DNA of 64,000 bases from Pseudoscleropodium purum (taxonomy: Eukaryota > Streptophyta > Bryopsida > Hypnales > Brachytheciaceae). Position numbers and translations under genes: made by a program. Where the stretch lies: assembly GCA_963969395.1 (NCBI GenBank), contig OZ017798.1, positions 22,312,173 to 22,376,172 of the forward strand. Reading direction: 5' to 3'. The notes below the pieces were generated by a model. The model worked only from the letters and a program-made list of their open reading frames with translations, made no database searches and was not told the origin of the DNA. Positions 47,679 through 59,730 of this stretch are shown here, piece after piece (the stretch's first letter is position 1; each line of letters begins with the position of its first letter).

Positions 47679-49581
47679 TTAAACCTGAGCGTCCAAGCGA
47701 GGTTCAAATGAGAAGCCCAGAACTTCCATATTATTGTTTAGGGTACATGCAGGTAACCACCACCATGAATTTCGATACATATCATACATGAGCAACTCAC
47801 GGGAGGATGACTCTCTGAGGCATATATAGTCTCCATGTGAAACGCACAATAAATGGTAACGTTGAGATCTGCACAAATGTCATAAAAACACGTGTTAAAC
47901 AACATCCAAAGAGAAGTTTAAATTTTACTAAAGGCAGGAGCACTGGACCAAAAGCATCTGCAGAGATCCCATTGACAAAAAAATTCACGAAACAAACTGC
48001 TTATATACTGATTCCATCAAATTGAACTGAACGAGACCTAAAGAGTTCAGTGAGTTGGATGCGCAGATGGCATCTACTAGTAAACACGCTGAGTGTGCAA
48101 ATGAAAAGAAAGACGTAAAAAATCTCAGTAACGGCAATGCTTGGTATTCGACCTCTCATGGCCCTCACTTTAAAAATATTGGAAGGCTCAAGGTTAACTC
48201 ACTTAAAGAGCTTGTTGAACAGTGTATCTGGCATGCGCTGGACTTCAAACCATTCGCTTCTGGTCATATCCAGACGCCATAGATGCACGCTTCTGATCGT
48301 CCTGTACTCTTCCACCCCACCCACCATCAAAAGCTCGCCTCGGTGGCCTATAATCTGAGGATAGACCAAATTCAGAGGCATTTTGACTTTCAGTTCGTGC
48401 CAAGTTCCCTCACGGACATCAAAAGCCAAGACTTCAGCAGTGGCTCCAAAACTCATACCGTACAGATACCCATTTATATAAGCCGTCCCTGTAATAAGGG
48501 CACGCTTTTTAGGAAGGCTGCTGGTAACATGCCATGAGTTGGTTCCAGAGTCATAAACCTGCACCAGATAGTATAAGAATCAGAGCTGCCGAAATTATAT
48601 AAGAGCAATGAAGTAATCCGATCCGAAGGCAACAGCCACCTCCAAAATCCGATTATAAAGTTTCATCTCAAACTCATCAAATTCTATCCCAACCAATCAT
48701 AACTTGCCAATGCAACTCCAATTAATGTGAAGTAATGTAAACAAGTCCTCGAGTCAGGATGCTGAAGAGGATTCTTAATCAAGGCACCTATTACCATAAT
48801 CAACTGCACAGAAGGAAAAGGAATTGCACTTCAAAAACAAACAAGAACAGGAACAATGGGAGGGAAGCAATTGAAGGACCTGGGATGTCAAGATTGGACC
48901 ATCTTGAACTACGAGAATCTTATACGTTCCTTGCTCCTGATCCATCACCATGCCCACCACATAGGGACATTTCATGTGTAGCATAGGAGGCAATTTTCGC
49001 CGGGTTCGTATCATGGGATTCGACACGGAAAGATGCCTATAAGAACCTGTTTCCGCAAGACACAACAGCCCTCCCGCAGAGGCCACCACGTCAACAGATT
49101 CAAAATACGGACAGGGGAGGAAGAATGAATGAGGTAGCAAGTGCCATTTCTGGGATGTAGGATCGTAAGCTGCAAGCTTCTGCTGCAGCAGGTCTGCAAA
49201 CATGAGGAACAGCGACCCTTGCGAGGGAACTCTTGAGCGGATGGAGAGGAAGCTTTTCACGCTAATAATCTCGTTCCAGCGTTTGCACACACACCGGAGC
49301 CGGAAGAAGCTCGGCAGAGGTAGCCATGCCAAAATTATGTCATGCAGATGCTCAGGCAAGTTACTCCAAAGCTCAGCATCCAAGGACTCCTCAGTCTCCC
49401 TCCTACCTGAATATGGACGCGGATTTAGAGATGACTTCCCACGCTCTCCTTTCTCGAAACCTACATGCTCCCTTGACGCCTTAACCACAGACAAAGACGC
49501 TAGCGATCGCACTAGGTCGGTATTAGAAGCAGAAACAGGATCAGTCTCCATGCAGTCATCACCGCTATTGTCCCCGCTCAT
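47679..49581 (-). CDS. F-box/kelch-type protein, three exons
   Basis: F-box proteins are substrate receptors of SCF ubiquitin ligases; the target is unknown. The exons are 49581-48880, 48558-48203 and 47868-47679. Introns begin GTCCTT and GTGAGT and end GCAG, and the junctions keep frame (TSQ|VYDSG and LFK|SQRYH). The total is 415 residues, near the 400-450 of plant single-F-box/kelch proteins. The F-box is at about residues 70-112 (LWSNLPEHLHDIILAWLP, then RLRCVCKRWNEII). The rest resembles the kelch-like propeller of that family, with LAAYDPTSQKWHLLP, YDSGTNSWHV, VLAFDVREGTWHEL and the usual C-terminal GFSFEPRLDA. The N-terminal 65 residues are low-complexity. The upstream region is tandemly duplicated. 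Confidence 0.92.
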
Positions 49582-49595
49582 TGCTGCTCAGTAGT

Positions 49596-50090
49596 GATTC
49601 ACATTCACAATACGATCATTGATTCCATTCCTTCCAAACCCTAGCTTCCCCTGAAACTGTCTAAAAATCCTGAAGAAACGAACAAATTCCCAAACAGGTC
49701 CCAAATCATCGAAAACAAAACGACGAAATCGTCAGAGAGTTTCAGTGCCCTAGGGTTTGAACTCTATCCCTCTGCTTCTGTTTAGTAAACCATGGGAATC
49801 TCCTCAAACCGAAGCCATGGGAACTAATATCAGAGGAGAACACAATATTATGAAGATTCACATTCACAGCGCGATCCTGACTTCGAAATCCTCCCTCCCT
49901 CCTGTAATGTTAAAAACTCTGGTCATGTCTGACGACAAATTCTCAAATAGGTCACAAGTATCGTAAACAAAACAACGAAATTGTCAAAGAGATTTGCAGT
50001 CCTAGGGTTTGCAATCTGCTCCTCAGCTTCTGTTTATCCAACCAAAGGCGTATTCTCAAAGCGCTTCTAATAATAGAATCAGAGACTAAT
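49596..50090. repeat. Tandem duplication of the F-box gene upstream region (259-bp period)
   Basis: Copy 1 starts at 49596 and copy 2 at 49855, both with GATTCACATTCACA. Aligned landmarks follow: AATCCT(G/C)..., ACAAATTC(C/T)CAAA(C/T)AGGTC, CGTAAACAAAAC/CGAAAACAAAAC, ACGAAAT(C/T)GTCA(G/A)AGAG, CCTAGGGTTTG and CTTCTGTTTA. Divergence is substantial, so the duplication is not recent. It covers the likely promoter and 5' leader. Confidence 0.8.
49636..49758. promoter_or_regulatory. Teloboxes upstream of the F-box gene
   Basis: AAACCCTAG at 49636-49644 and CCCTAGGGTTT at 49748-49758 lie within 180 bases of the start codon. A matching CCTAGGGTTT occurs in the second duplicate at 50001-50010. A regulatory role is inferred from position. 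Confidence 0.4.
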
Positions 50091-50650
50091 AATATAGAGT
50101 ACAGATCGAGCATGCTCAGATGGTGTCATCTTCACCACCACCTCAACAGGAAATTCCCCTGCGAGTTGCAACTCAAATCCGGGGTCAGGAACTTTGGCGT
50201 TCTACAATCGTGCTTCCTGATTACGTAGAATTGCGAAACGCAGCCACTCCACTCCACTGCACTCCACTGCACCACAGTCGCTGCGAGCCTGCGGCTGAGA
50301 ATGCGCGAGCAGCATCACACAGGCTGCTACTTTAGATTCGGAGGTGGTGGCTTTTCGGTTAACTCTCAAAAGGACGGGCTGGTGACTGTGAATCATTGGT
50401 TTGAAAAATTTCAAAAGGTTAGCACTCATTGGAAGTCAAACTACTGTACCTATTGTACCTGTACAAGATCTATCCTTTCTACGCAAAATTCTGAGGATAC
50501 AAGAATTCTTTGTCATTCATTGACTGAAAAATAGTCGTGGTGTTCTTAAAGAGGTAAGTGCTCTCCAATGAAGTTTATGGCACTAAACCTGAGTTTAAAG
50601 GCAAGGAAATTTGTGGGGCTTTAATTGTTTTGGAATATTTTGGAGCAAAT
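50091..50650. other. Upstream flank of the F-box gene, no gene called
   Basis: GC-richer to about 50420 and includes a CCACTCCACTGCACT repeat near 50245-50275. Overlapping short frames on both strands show no known domain. Confidence 0.4.
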
Positions 50651-50654
50651 TCTA

Positions 50655-50850
50655 CGATTACTTCTAGAAAGGTATTTGTTGAAGGAGAATAATGACCCAT
50701 TTGAAAATTACCCTTTTAATATAATAAGTTCATTTCAAGGGAGACAATCGAGTAGGGAATCTATGCTAGTAGGTTCAATGTCTAAATTCAAAACATCTCG
50801 GTTTAAATTCAATAATAGAGCTTAAAATTCCATAGCCAAAAATATTATTA
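50655..50850. repeat. Second copy of the right arm and flank of the 12.3-kb inverted repeat
   Basis: From GTTGAAGGAGAATAATGA through TTCAAGGGAGA(T/C) to AA(C/T)ATTATTAC it matches about 12313-12490 in the same orientation. The left arm is absent. Confidence 0.72.
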
Positions 50851-52120
50851 CAACGATACTCTAAACTAGAATTAAGAGTTATAATTTAATTGACTAATTT
50901 GACTCACATTCCATAAATTAGACATCCAAATTAGTGACACACATGAACCCAAATCATCAACTAATTCCAACTTGAACTACTATTTAGCAACCATAAATAC
51001 ACATACATAACCTCCAATTAGGCTCATAAATCATTCCTCCACAATTTCAATCAATTTCTACAATCACACACATCCATACATATCACAAAGAAACCAATTC
51101 AGCTTAGAAGATTGTTGTATTAAATGTAATTGGTGAGCATATCACCAATTAAAAGTTTTTATAGTTTGTTAGATCATACTTCACTCACTTAACATCTTAA
51201 ATTCTTTTGCATCACTTCTAACACCCATTTAGATAATACATCTCACTTAACATCTTAAATTCTTTTACATCACTTCTAACACCCATTTAGATAATACATT
51301 ATATATCTCCTTCACTTCATACCAACTTCATCACCTAAACTCTATCAATAAAGAAAAATACACAGCCAACTTGGGTTGAGACTCTCATTGGACATGCTCA
51401 ACAATGGATGAAAACAAAAATGAACATTACAACCTAATAGGAAGCAAGCCAATAGTTGCACAATCCAACTACCAAGGCAAACTACCAAATTTGAACCGCA
51501 CCTACAAATGCCAATTGGCTTCTAACTCAACAAATGCAACAAATTTAATTAAAGACACCCTTTTTTGATGTGGTAAGGTAAAAAAAAGACAAAAAGTGGC
51601 TTGTGAATGGACTCAAGGAATGTACTTTCCTGACAACTTGTATTTCTTTATTTTAAATTTGAGTTTTAGACAAATAAAATATTCTTATTTGAATTTGAAC
51701 TCAACAAATGAAATGAAGTCAATTAAATCTAGTTTCTATTCTAACTTGAAATTTTCAAAAACATTGTAAAATTAAACTAATTAAAACTATTTGACCTTTG
51801 AGCCTATAACCGTGGTACATTAAATTTGAATTATAGAATGACATAGAATTTTCAATTACACAATAATATTTCACATTATAATATAATTACATATGTGGTG
51901 CAATTTTCAAAATTTTCAAGCAGATATTGTAATTTATAAGAATTTTCTTCACTCTTACTTGAAAAATCATTAAATTTTAAAATTTTTATAACTTGTAGAA
52001 GATATGTGATCTCATTTTTGAAAAATAAAATAAAATAATTCCCACTTATACTTAGTGGCTGAAAAAAATAGAAAAAATAATGGATATCAAAGTTGTTCAT
52101 ATGGTCATAGACTCTAACCT
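50851..52120. other. A/C-skewed then AT-rich intergenic DNA
   Basis: 50.85-51.55 kb resembles the A/C-skewed blocks near 12.5 and 29 kb. The rest is AT-rich. No gene was seen apart from the 58-bp duplication noted separately. Confidence 0.45.
51185..51300. repeat. Recent 58-bp tandem duplication
   Basis: Units 51185-51242 and 51243-51300 differ at only about two positions (TTTTGCATC against TTTTACATC, and the last base). Confidence 0.92.
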
Positions 52121-52131
52121 TTAACCCTTAG

Positions 52132-53076
52132 TCCCTAAAGTTCCTTGACTATGTTTTCACCAAAATTGCTCCAAAACTGCCATTTTTTTAATACAAATTT
52201 CAAAATTTAGAAAAAAAACATTTTTGGACATATGTAATGTTAGGATTTTGTAGTACACTAGTTTGAAAAGATGTGGTAGAAATTTCAAAAATCTCCACCA
52301 TATACATTGCAAAAAATTAGCATTTGAAATGACAAAAATCATTTTTTTGTCCCTATACAGAAATGGGCAGTTGAACTTCACAAAGTCACATTTGTATGAA
52401 AAAATGTTCAAAATGATTGAAACTCTTTGGATTCATTCTTCAAGTCATATTGGCCACATGCTTGAAAATTTTTAGATCATTTGAAATTGTACAACATAAA
52501 GGAAAAAAAAATAGTAGGTAGAAAAATGTAGAGAATGGTTCAGAATACTAAATTATTATCAATTTATTTATGGAATTGAAAAATGCCAATCCTAATAGTT
52601 GTAATATTGTAATACACAATCTTCACCCAATTGTTTTATTTTTTTTCCCAAAATATTGAAAATTAAGTTCAATAAAGGACTCAAAGTTTATTTTAGGGTA
52701 GAGAATCAATAACTGCCTACAAACTTAAAAACCTTGTAAATTTTGACTCATTGATCAAAATGGAATGATTCAAAGCTTTAAATGTACATATAAATCTAGA
52801 AAACCAATTTCAAATTTGGATTTTGAAAAAAATGATTTTTGAGGATCTGCTTGGAGTGCCCGAGTTGAGAAACAACTAGACATATATATACATATACATA
52901 CTAGACTATAACTTTTGACTCATATTTCCAAATGTCCTGAAATTTATTGCATATAAAAGATATTCCTTTTCTACACCTTCTATCAAAATTTGTACCAAAA
53001 ATATAGAAATCTCTAGTCACATGCACCTGCCCAAAATTTCTATGTTGCTAAGAAACGCAATTTGGTCCTTTAGGGG
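52132..53076 (+). mobile_element. TTAA-flanked element, copy G (diverged)
   Basis: A 945-base relative of D in the same orientation. It begins TCCCTAAAGTTCC after TTAG (a TTAA variant, 52128-52131) and ends GGTCCTTTAGGGG before TTAA (53077-53080). Internal blocks match D throughout: GACTATGTTTTCACCAAAA, GAAAAGATGTGG, ATGGGCAG, GATCATTTG(A/G)AATTG and AAACGCA(A/G)TTTGG. There is no coding capacity. Confidence 0.75.
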
Positions 53077-53080
53077 TTAA

Positions 53081-55305
53081 AACCGTGAGTCATAATTTTT
53101 TGCCACTTTCTACTGTGGGGCATGTCCTTTCTAGTGCAATATTTATTGGATTCTTGTGAAATTTTTATCAAAAGTGTATTTCACTACTAGCTTGGTATCT
53201 AGATTAATTTACACCAATCCAAGTTGCAGTGAAAAAGTTATACTCCAAAAAGATATTTTTTTGAGTTATAGGCAATTTTGGGCAACTACAATAGATAGAT
53301 CCAATTTGACAAAAAAATTTATATATATACTCAACAAGCTTCTTAAATTAACTTCCAAAGTTGAAAGGCACACAAACCCATGATTTCAACTTGCAAGCCT
53401 TTGAAATTAGGCTTTGTAACTTTTGAACATTGTCTAAAGAAGAAAAGCTCACTTACTTTCACAAGGATCCAACAAATATTGCACTTGGAAGGGCTTGCCT
53501 AATTATGTATGGTTGTTTGGTACATTTTAGATCAACTAAATTACAAAAATGCCTTGATCACTAAAGGAGCAAAAAACAATTACTTCATTGTTATAGAAGG
53601 TGCATTTTTGGATATGAATATCTATTGGAATGTGTGACAAAATTTCAAATGGCATAATATTCTATGAATTCAAAAAGTAGCACAGAAATTGTTATTTTTT
53701 TGACATTTTGTTTCATAAAATTTTATACACACTTAAAAAAAAGCAATAAAATTTTGTTTGTACCGTCACTTTGTCAAGGAATAAACCACCAAAAATTAAT
53801 CCCTTTGCAAATGCTTACATTGCATAGGGAGGTGAGCCATATGGATGGCCATTTGTTTGTTTTTATAATGAAATATTTGTGAATTTTTTGTACATTGTTT
53901 ATATAGTAAGGGGGTTGAAATCATCATCAAATCAGAGGTTTATATAAGGCAAATGGTTAGTGCATTCAAACATGTGTTGATTGTGAAAGGAAATATTTAC
54001 TTGGTGGCACTTGGAAGAGTGACCTTTATTCCCCTAAGTGAAGTATTCATTTCCTTTGACTATTTTATTTTTGACTTGGAATACCAACATACGAGCATGT
54101 AATAGATTATAATTTTTATGTTTATATATATTTATTGAATTCACATTATTATTTCCTTAAATATATATATTTTAATATTGTTTGATGACACATTGCTTTA
54201 TTTTGTACTATCCAATACCTTGTCATTGAAGAATTTTTTAATCTTTAATTCCTTTGGATTTTACAATACAATCTAATGGTTCATTTAAATCCAATGAGAA
54301 AAAAAAGTGCAATAATTAAGAATGCCTTTTGAAACAAGCTCATTCTTCATACAATGATATATTGACTCTAGATGAAAGGAAAAGAAGCATTGTATCTATA
54401 AAAATTAATTCTATCTTGATGAAGTTTTATTAGCTATCTTGTTCAAAATCCAAGTCAATGCTGCATGGCCAACTCATCTTGTAGTTTAGTATTTATTAAG
54501 GTAGGAATACCATATTAAAGGTAGGAATACCGAATTCAGACCGAGCAGAGGAGCAAGCTGCGGCAAAGCCCAACCTTGGCACTGCTGGGTTCCCTTCACT
54601 GGTTCGATGCAATGCATTTTCGCTAAACCAAACTCGCTTCGTCTAGTTCAATTTCCATGCGAGAGCTTTACGTTGCGGAGAATGTCGGGGGCAAATGTAA
54701 GCAATTATACCTTGTTGTGCCATGGCGCTTCAGTTGACATGGTCGCCGGCTGAAATCGAGGCAGAGAGTGTCCATAAGTGAATGGCAACAAAATGCATAT
54801 ATCCAGATTGCTCGTAGTAATACAGTTGACGGATCGGAATCCCATACTCAAAGCGGACGTTTTAAATCATCACCGTAAAATAATGTGATTCACAACAGGT
54901 AAGCATTAGTTTCTGTCGTCGATTGCACTCCTTCAATTTTCAGAAAATGATTGGGAAGTATTTTGAAGCTAGGACGAAACTCCAGTGAGAACGGAGGTCA
55001 AGACAACGTTGAAAGTAAAACATGACAGTCAATTGATTTCGGCAAGTGTGGATGCAGGAATGCCATTCTGACAAACAATGATCCGGAAACATAAAGCGTA
55101 TGTATTCGCAGCAACGAGATTCAATTGCAAATCAAAGGCGGTACATGGAGAGCTCAGCACCATTGTGTGCGGTTCTCGTAATTATGCGTGCGGTTCTCGC
55201 AATACGAGGAGAGCTTAGCACAATTGACTCTGTGTAATCTATGTCTTGTGCTATGCTAATCTAAAATAATTCTGGTATCGTACAGATCTAGTGTAATCGT
55301 CAACT
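53081..55305. other. Intergenic DNA and 3' flank of the SWETAPGKP gene
   Basis: 53.1-54.5 kb is AT-rich with no feature. From about 54540 the composition becomes gene-like. This part probably contains the 3' untranslated region of the next gene or an unrecognised exon. GTGCGGTTCTCG occurs twice, near 55167 and 55189. No protein is recognised. Confidence 0.45.
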
Positions 55306-56115
55306 CTACTCCATTTTCCGCCCTCGAATTGGTGAAAACTGGTAGCTGTGGTCGCCTAAGGGAGTCAGCGAGGATTGCCTTACGAGCGTGGAGATCAAAT
55401 TCGAGCCATTTCTCTGTAAAGATGCGTATCGAACGATTTGCCACTCTTGCTCGGTCAATTCGTCCTCCTCCCCCTCGGATTCTTCATGCCAGGCAGACTC
55501 TCGCGGACCGCTGAGACTGCCATCGTAATTATCTTCTGAAGGCGATGCAGCGAGGAGCAAGTCAATGCTACGTTGAGAATCTTCTTGATGAAGAGTGGAA
55601 GGGCAACCGATAGATTCCTCCCAAGATGTCGAGGTGGAACTCAGCGAGCTCATTGAACTCAAAGAGCCGGAATCGGTTGACAGTGGCGTATCGGGCTGAT
55701 CGAAAGTACTGGATGACGACCAAGTCTGTAAGTGTTCGTCAGAGTCATAAGATACGCTCTGCACACTCTCTACGGTATCACTCACTCTCTTCTTGTGCTC
55801 CGCAGTGCTTTCACTAGCGAAAGACACTGCAAGAAGCTTCGATTTCTTCTTCAGCTTCGTGTGGAGTTTCTTAAACAACTTCTCGGCAAAATGCGGCCCG
55901 GACGATTTCGCAACGTCGACTGCCGGTGCAAATCCGCCAAATGTCGGCTCAACAAACGTAGCTGGTCTTCGGACGCCTCTGGATCCAGGTGGAAGAGGAA
56001 GAGGAGCCCGAGGAGACTCCGTCACAACATCCTCCATAGGTTTTCCTGGCGCGGTCTCCCAGCTATAAGGCACGGCAGCTGCAACATTGCCAATCCCGTT
56101 GTCTATTCCAGGCAT
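55306..56115 (-). CDS. Plant-specific SWETAPGKP-motif protein (DUF688-type)
   Basis: The frame of 269 residues starts at ATG 56115 (MPGIDNGIG); codons further upstream are non-ATG. The hallmark VPYSWETAPGKP is at residues 15-26, as in a large plant family of undefined function usually annotated DUF688 or hydroxyproline-rich. A basic patch (KLFKKLHTKLKKKSKL) follows near residue 80, then a Ser-rich middle (TPLSTDSGSLSSMSSLSS) and an acidic segment (EESEGEEDELTEQEW) near the C terminus. No signal peptide or membrane span is evident. The protein appears mostly disordered and possibly nuclear, which is inference. No intron is needed. Start and family are fairly secure; function is unknown. Confidence 0.82.
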   Translation of the reverse strand: MPGIDNGIGNVAAAVPYSWETAPGKPMEDVVTESPRAPLPLPPGSRGVRRPATFVEPTFGGFAPAVDVAKSSGPHFAEKLFKKLHTKLKKKSKLLAVSFASESTAEHKKRVSDTVESVQSVSYDSDEHLQTWSSSSTFDQPDTPLSTDSGSLSSMSSLSSTSTSWEESIGCPSTLHQEDSQRSIDLLLAASPSEDNYDGSLSGPRESAWHEESEGEEDELTEQEWQIVRYASLQRNGSNLISTLVRQSSLTPLGDHSYQFSPIRGRKME

Positions 56116-56308
56116 TGTGATTGCCCGCGAACGAAAACAATAACACAATGTCGCCCCTCTCTCTGCTCACAGCTTTCCTGTCAGTGCTAATAACTCCTGC
56201 TCCCTCAAGAAATGCAGAGGACGAAATAAATCGGAAAAGAAGGAGTTTTAGGCAATTCACGAAACAGAGTCCACAAGAGGTTGGAGAATTACAACGCGCT
56301 CAGCGGAA

Positions 56309-56656
56309 CTACACCAAGCTCTCAAAGATGAATGCGGTAATCTGCTCGATTGAGAGAAAGAGGCCTGGTATATACAAGACTCGGAGGTGAGATGGCGATG
56401 CCGACGGAAGCGGCGACGAATTCCCCGACGAATTAGAAATAGAAAGCTCGGCTGTGCTGGCGACTACCTGGACGTTAACCCGTGACTTCCGCCTCCGTCC
56501 TTTGGCGACAACTGACCAACTGCCTTCTGAACGGGTAAACTTTTCACCGAATCTGACGCAATTACGAAATTTCTGATACCTCACCACTTCGGGAAACTGA
56601 ACCTTCCGCCGAATGAGGCTTGCCTCTGTTCTCTTCCCTCCGAAAAAGTTTGCCAT
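56309..56656 (-). CDS. Orphan exon-like frame with transit-peptide character
   Basis: It begins with ATG at 56656 (MANFFGGKRTEASLIRR) and runs 115 codons. Residues 40-95 are rich in Arg, Lys, Ser and Pro (VAKGRRRKSRVNVQVV, SNSSGNSSPLPSASPS), like the N-terminal part of plastid precursors. A potential donor (CTT|GTATAT) follows SHLRV, so it could be a first exon. No downstream exon is visible before the SWETAPGKP gene about 200 bases away on the same strand. It could also be an alternative leader of that gene, or a remnant. I do not recognise the protein. Confidence 0.35.
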   Translation of the reverse strand: MANFFGGKRTEASLIRRKVQFPEVVRYQKFRNCVRFGEKFTRSEGSWSVVAKGRRRKSRVNVQVVASTAELSISNSSGNSSPLPSASPSHLRVLYIPGLFLSIEQITAFIFESLV

Positions 56657-58500
56657 CCATTATTAGTGGATCGGAATTCGAGGATGTTCTGTTGTGACTC
56701 CTCAACTAACGAGGAGCTCCTCTGCAACTGCCACAGTTAATCCGAGAATGGAGGGAAGCAAATGGACCGCAGGATGAATACTCACAATCTTTCATTTGAA
56801 ACACACTGTACCGTTGCCTCCAATTCTAGGATTTTGAAGCAAAGCAGTGTAGTTCTGGATGCGAAGCGAAGGGCCAGGGAGGATTGACCCCTCTATTGCC
56901 CCGCCAGAGGGTAAATATCAAAAATTGCCTCCTATTTTGTGCCGCTTAAATTTTGTATTCCATCGAATCCCCAGCTAATTTGGGGTCTCTGATTGCAAAT
57001 ATGAATTCAGAATTTGCAAATTTTATCACATGTGGAAATCAAGAAACCTGCAATTTATTTGAAGTTACTCATGCCAATTTTTTGTAATTCCAGGATTTTG
57101 AAGTTCGAGTTGTAATGATATGACGGACCCATGAGCCAAATCCAGTTGCAAGTTGAAAAAAAGAAGAAAGAAGAAAATCCAGTTGCGAGTATGAGCCAAG
57201 TAACGTGCATAAATGTATGTAACCCTAAATCCAGTTGCAAGTATTGAGTTTGAACTTTCGAACTAATCAACCTTTTTTATTTAAAAAAACAAACTGATCA
57301 TGTCATGTTCCAGTTATTTATGGCAAATTTCCGTAACCGCAAAATTGTGAAATTAAGTGGTCCACAGGACTGACGTAGCTTTCGACAATGGCGGAGAAAA
57401 TCGCGGTTCAATCGACCAACGAGCTTCTGGTAAGTGGTAACCAGCCTCAGGTACCGCCGTACCCGGTAGCGTCGTCTCTTTATGCACATTACTCGCGAAT
57501 TTCAGTTGCTGCTAGCTTGCTATCCAGTTGGTGAGCAACACGGTGCACGGAGGTACTAGCGGCGGTATACCTGAAACTCAATGATAAAAGAAATTCCATG
57601 ATATAATAACCGGAGAAGTTGAGTTCAGTCTCTTGATACCAGCACGCTCTTTTCACCTATTTCGTTTAGAAAATTAGTGTGAGCAGAAACATACAGCTAT
57701 GATTTGAGAGGTTCAAGTACTACTACATAGCACTGACTTGGTTTTTTGAATAGAAATCACCTACCCAAATATCCTCACATTTCATTGTAGATGTGCATAG
57801 CTAGCTTTTATCATTGTATGTCCTCCTGCCCTTCTATCCGAAGTCAACGAATTACTAGAAAATCAGTTCATTCCACAAAGAAAAAAATCGAAAATGCACC
57901 ATTAGAAATCCTAGTCACACCTTGTTCTCTCGCAACCAATTGGAGACCATCCTTTTGAGAGAAATCCTACATTGTAAGATGCATAAACCAAGAAAGCGGT
58001 GATTTCTAGAAAAATTAAGTTCCACATTATCAAGTAGCTGAAAAGGACGACAATGTTGTCAGTGCAAAGACTCGATTGGCGAGTGGAGAGATTCCATTGC
58101 AAAAGAGTGAGCAGAGGAAAGAGCCAGAGCACCGGAGTAATCGCGGTGGGTGAGACTCGACACTGACGACGCCCTTTCACCGAACCCTTGAGAGGCGGGC
58201 GATGCGGAGCGTCTGCATTAATGATGATCCCGCTGACCTTTCTCCGCACTTGATGCGATCGATGTCACCAACACACTTTCTTATTACTGTAGCCCCGCAT
58301 CTGGAATTCTAGAGCTGGTCCGCGGACGTTGGAAGAGAGTCACTCCAATCCAATGGGGAGGCCAACTCCAAGGGAACTGTGCGGCAGTCTGACTGAGGTG
58401 TCCGTTAAGTGCGCCTGTAAGCACGGCAATCCTGGTTCCGGCGTTCTTCCTCAGCGCTGACCTTTGTAAGCTGAATTACTTTTAGTATGGATTGATCATG
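56657..58500. other. Upstream flank with short unrecognised frames
   Basis: Gene-like composition to about 56900 and again at 57300-57560 and 58050-58460. A 63-codon Arg-rich frame (57489-57298 minus, ATG start) and a 112-codon frame lacking an ATG (58249-57911 minus) have no known domain. They may be exons of something I cannot identify. Confidence 0.35.
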
Positions 58501-59150
58501 AATAACCCTCATTAAACGCATTGATTTGAGTGGTGATTTCCTGGGTCTGGTCAGGGACCAACTGACCAAGAATTCGGGCGAATTGGGGCTAGGGGATTTG
58601 CCAAAAAAAATCTTATTAGGAAACTATGAAACACAAAAAGAGATATGTAGTTTAAAATAGTACTCCCTAGATTCATGAGGTTCCATGAGGTTCCATGAGG
58701 TTCCAGTTCAACTCCCCATGCTAATGTTGCTTGCACATGGGCTCTTTGTACTAGTGCATGAGGAGGAGGTTTGTCCCTCCACTTGTTCCTAACAAGGATA
58801 CCTATAGTGTGTAATTTTCGGAATTTTTCAAGCTAAGTTGTCTTCGATGTTGTGCCATGTCAATTCAATTGTGGCCCTTGAGGGCCATATATTTCTAAAT
58901 AAACTAGTGTGCCATGTGTTGTTGCCACAGTCAAAATAAAAGTATGAATAACTTTTTAATTGATAAAAACTTCAAAATTCAATAACTTTCACACCTTAGG
59001 TCCGAACACCACACAACAAAGTCTATGCACCCTTCTTCACTAAGGGTTTTCTGATGGTACTAAGAACACAACTAGGGGACACATGGTTCGGGAAATCTCA
59101 ACATAACAAAAAAAACAAAAAAAAACTTAACTTAAGGTATTGATAAATAG
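58501..59150. other. Intergenic DNA, no gene seen
   Basis: Apart from a small 11-bp tandem repeat, the region is AT-rich. TACTCCCTAGATTC near 58660 resembles a Stowaway end but has no partner. Confidence 0.45.
58673..58704. repeat. Three 11-bp units (CATGAGGTTC)
   Basis: CATGAGGTTC followed by one C repeats three times in tandem. Confidence 0.88.
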
Positions 59151-59152
59151 TA

Positions 59153-59728
59153 CTCCCTCTATTCCAAAATAAATCCAAAGTTTCCAATTTATTTGTCCAA
59201 AATTGAATTTGAAATGGCTCTCAACAACTTGATTGTCAACAATTGAAGCTAGCTGGAACATCTAGAAGCAAATGAATCCATAGATACTATACTTTAGAGA
59301 CTATATAACAACTCGATCTTGACAAAGAGAATCAAAATACAACCTCTAACCAACTGAAGGTGATGAATTCAACCCATAACTATATAACAACTACTACTAA
59401 CAAATCTTGTTCAAAATTTCTTGGAGTTGAATTGCAAAACATTGTTAAAATTGTACATAAAGGATGTTATTGGACTTCACTACACCGATATTGGTTGGAA
59501 AATGATTCAAATTAATAGCACTGGAGTAGTCTCAAAAGGGAGGAAATTTTTCAATATTGTTGCTTTTTTTCAATATGTATTGCTTCACTAATAACTTCCA
59601 CTCTTTCACATCGAGTAGGGTTTAGTAAAAGCTACAATAACTACTCAATTTCTTGAAAACAAGAATAACTCATGCATTATTCTATTAATTTCTAAGAAAA
59701 AAATAGATTTATTTCAAGATGAAGGGAG
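59153..59728. mobile_element. Stowaway-like MITE
   Basis: A 576-base element between TA dinucleotides (59151-59152 and 59729-59730). Its ends are CTCCCTCTATTCCAAAATAA and, inverted, CTCCCTTCATCTTGAAATAA, both continuing into ATC. CTCCCTCC-type ends with a TA target define Stowaway MITEs, non-autonomous Tc1/mariner derivatives of plants. It has no coding capacity. It is longer than typical Stowaway copies, so it may contain an insertion. Confidence 0.75.
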
Positions 59729-59730
59729 TA

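Noticed and set aside
58655..58680. TACTCCCTAGATTC, similar to a Stowaway end
   Set aside because: No inverted partner could be found within a plausible distance.
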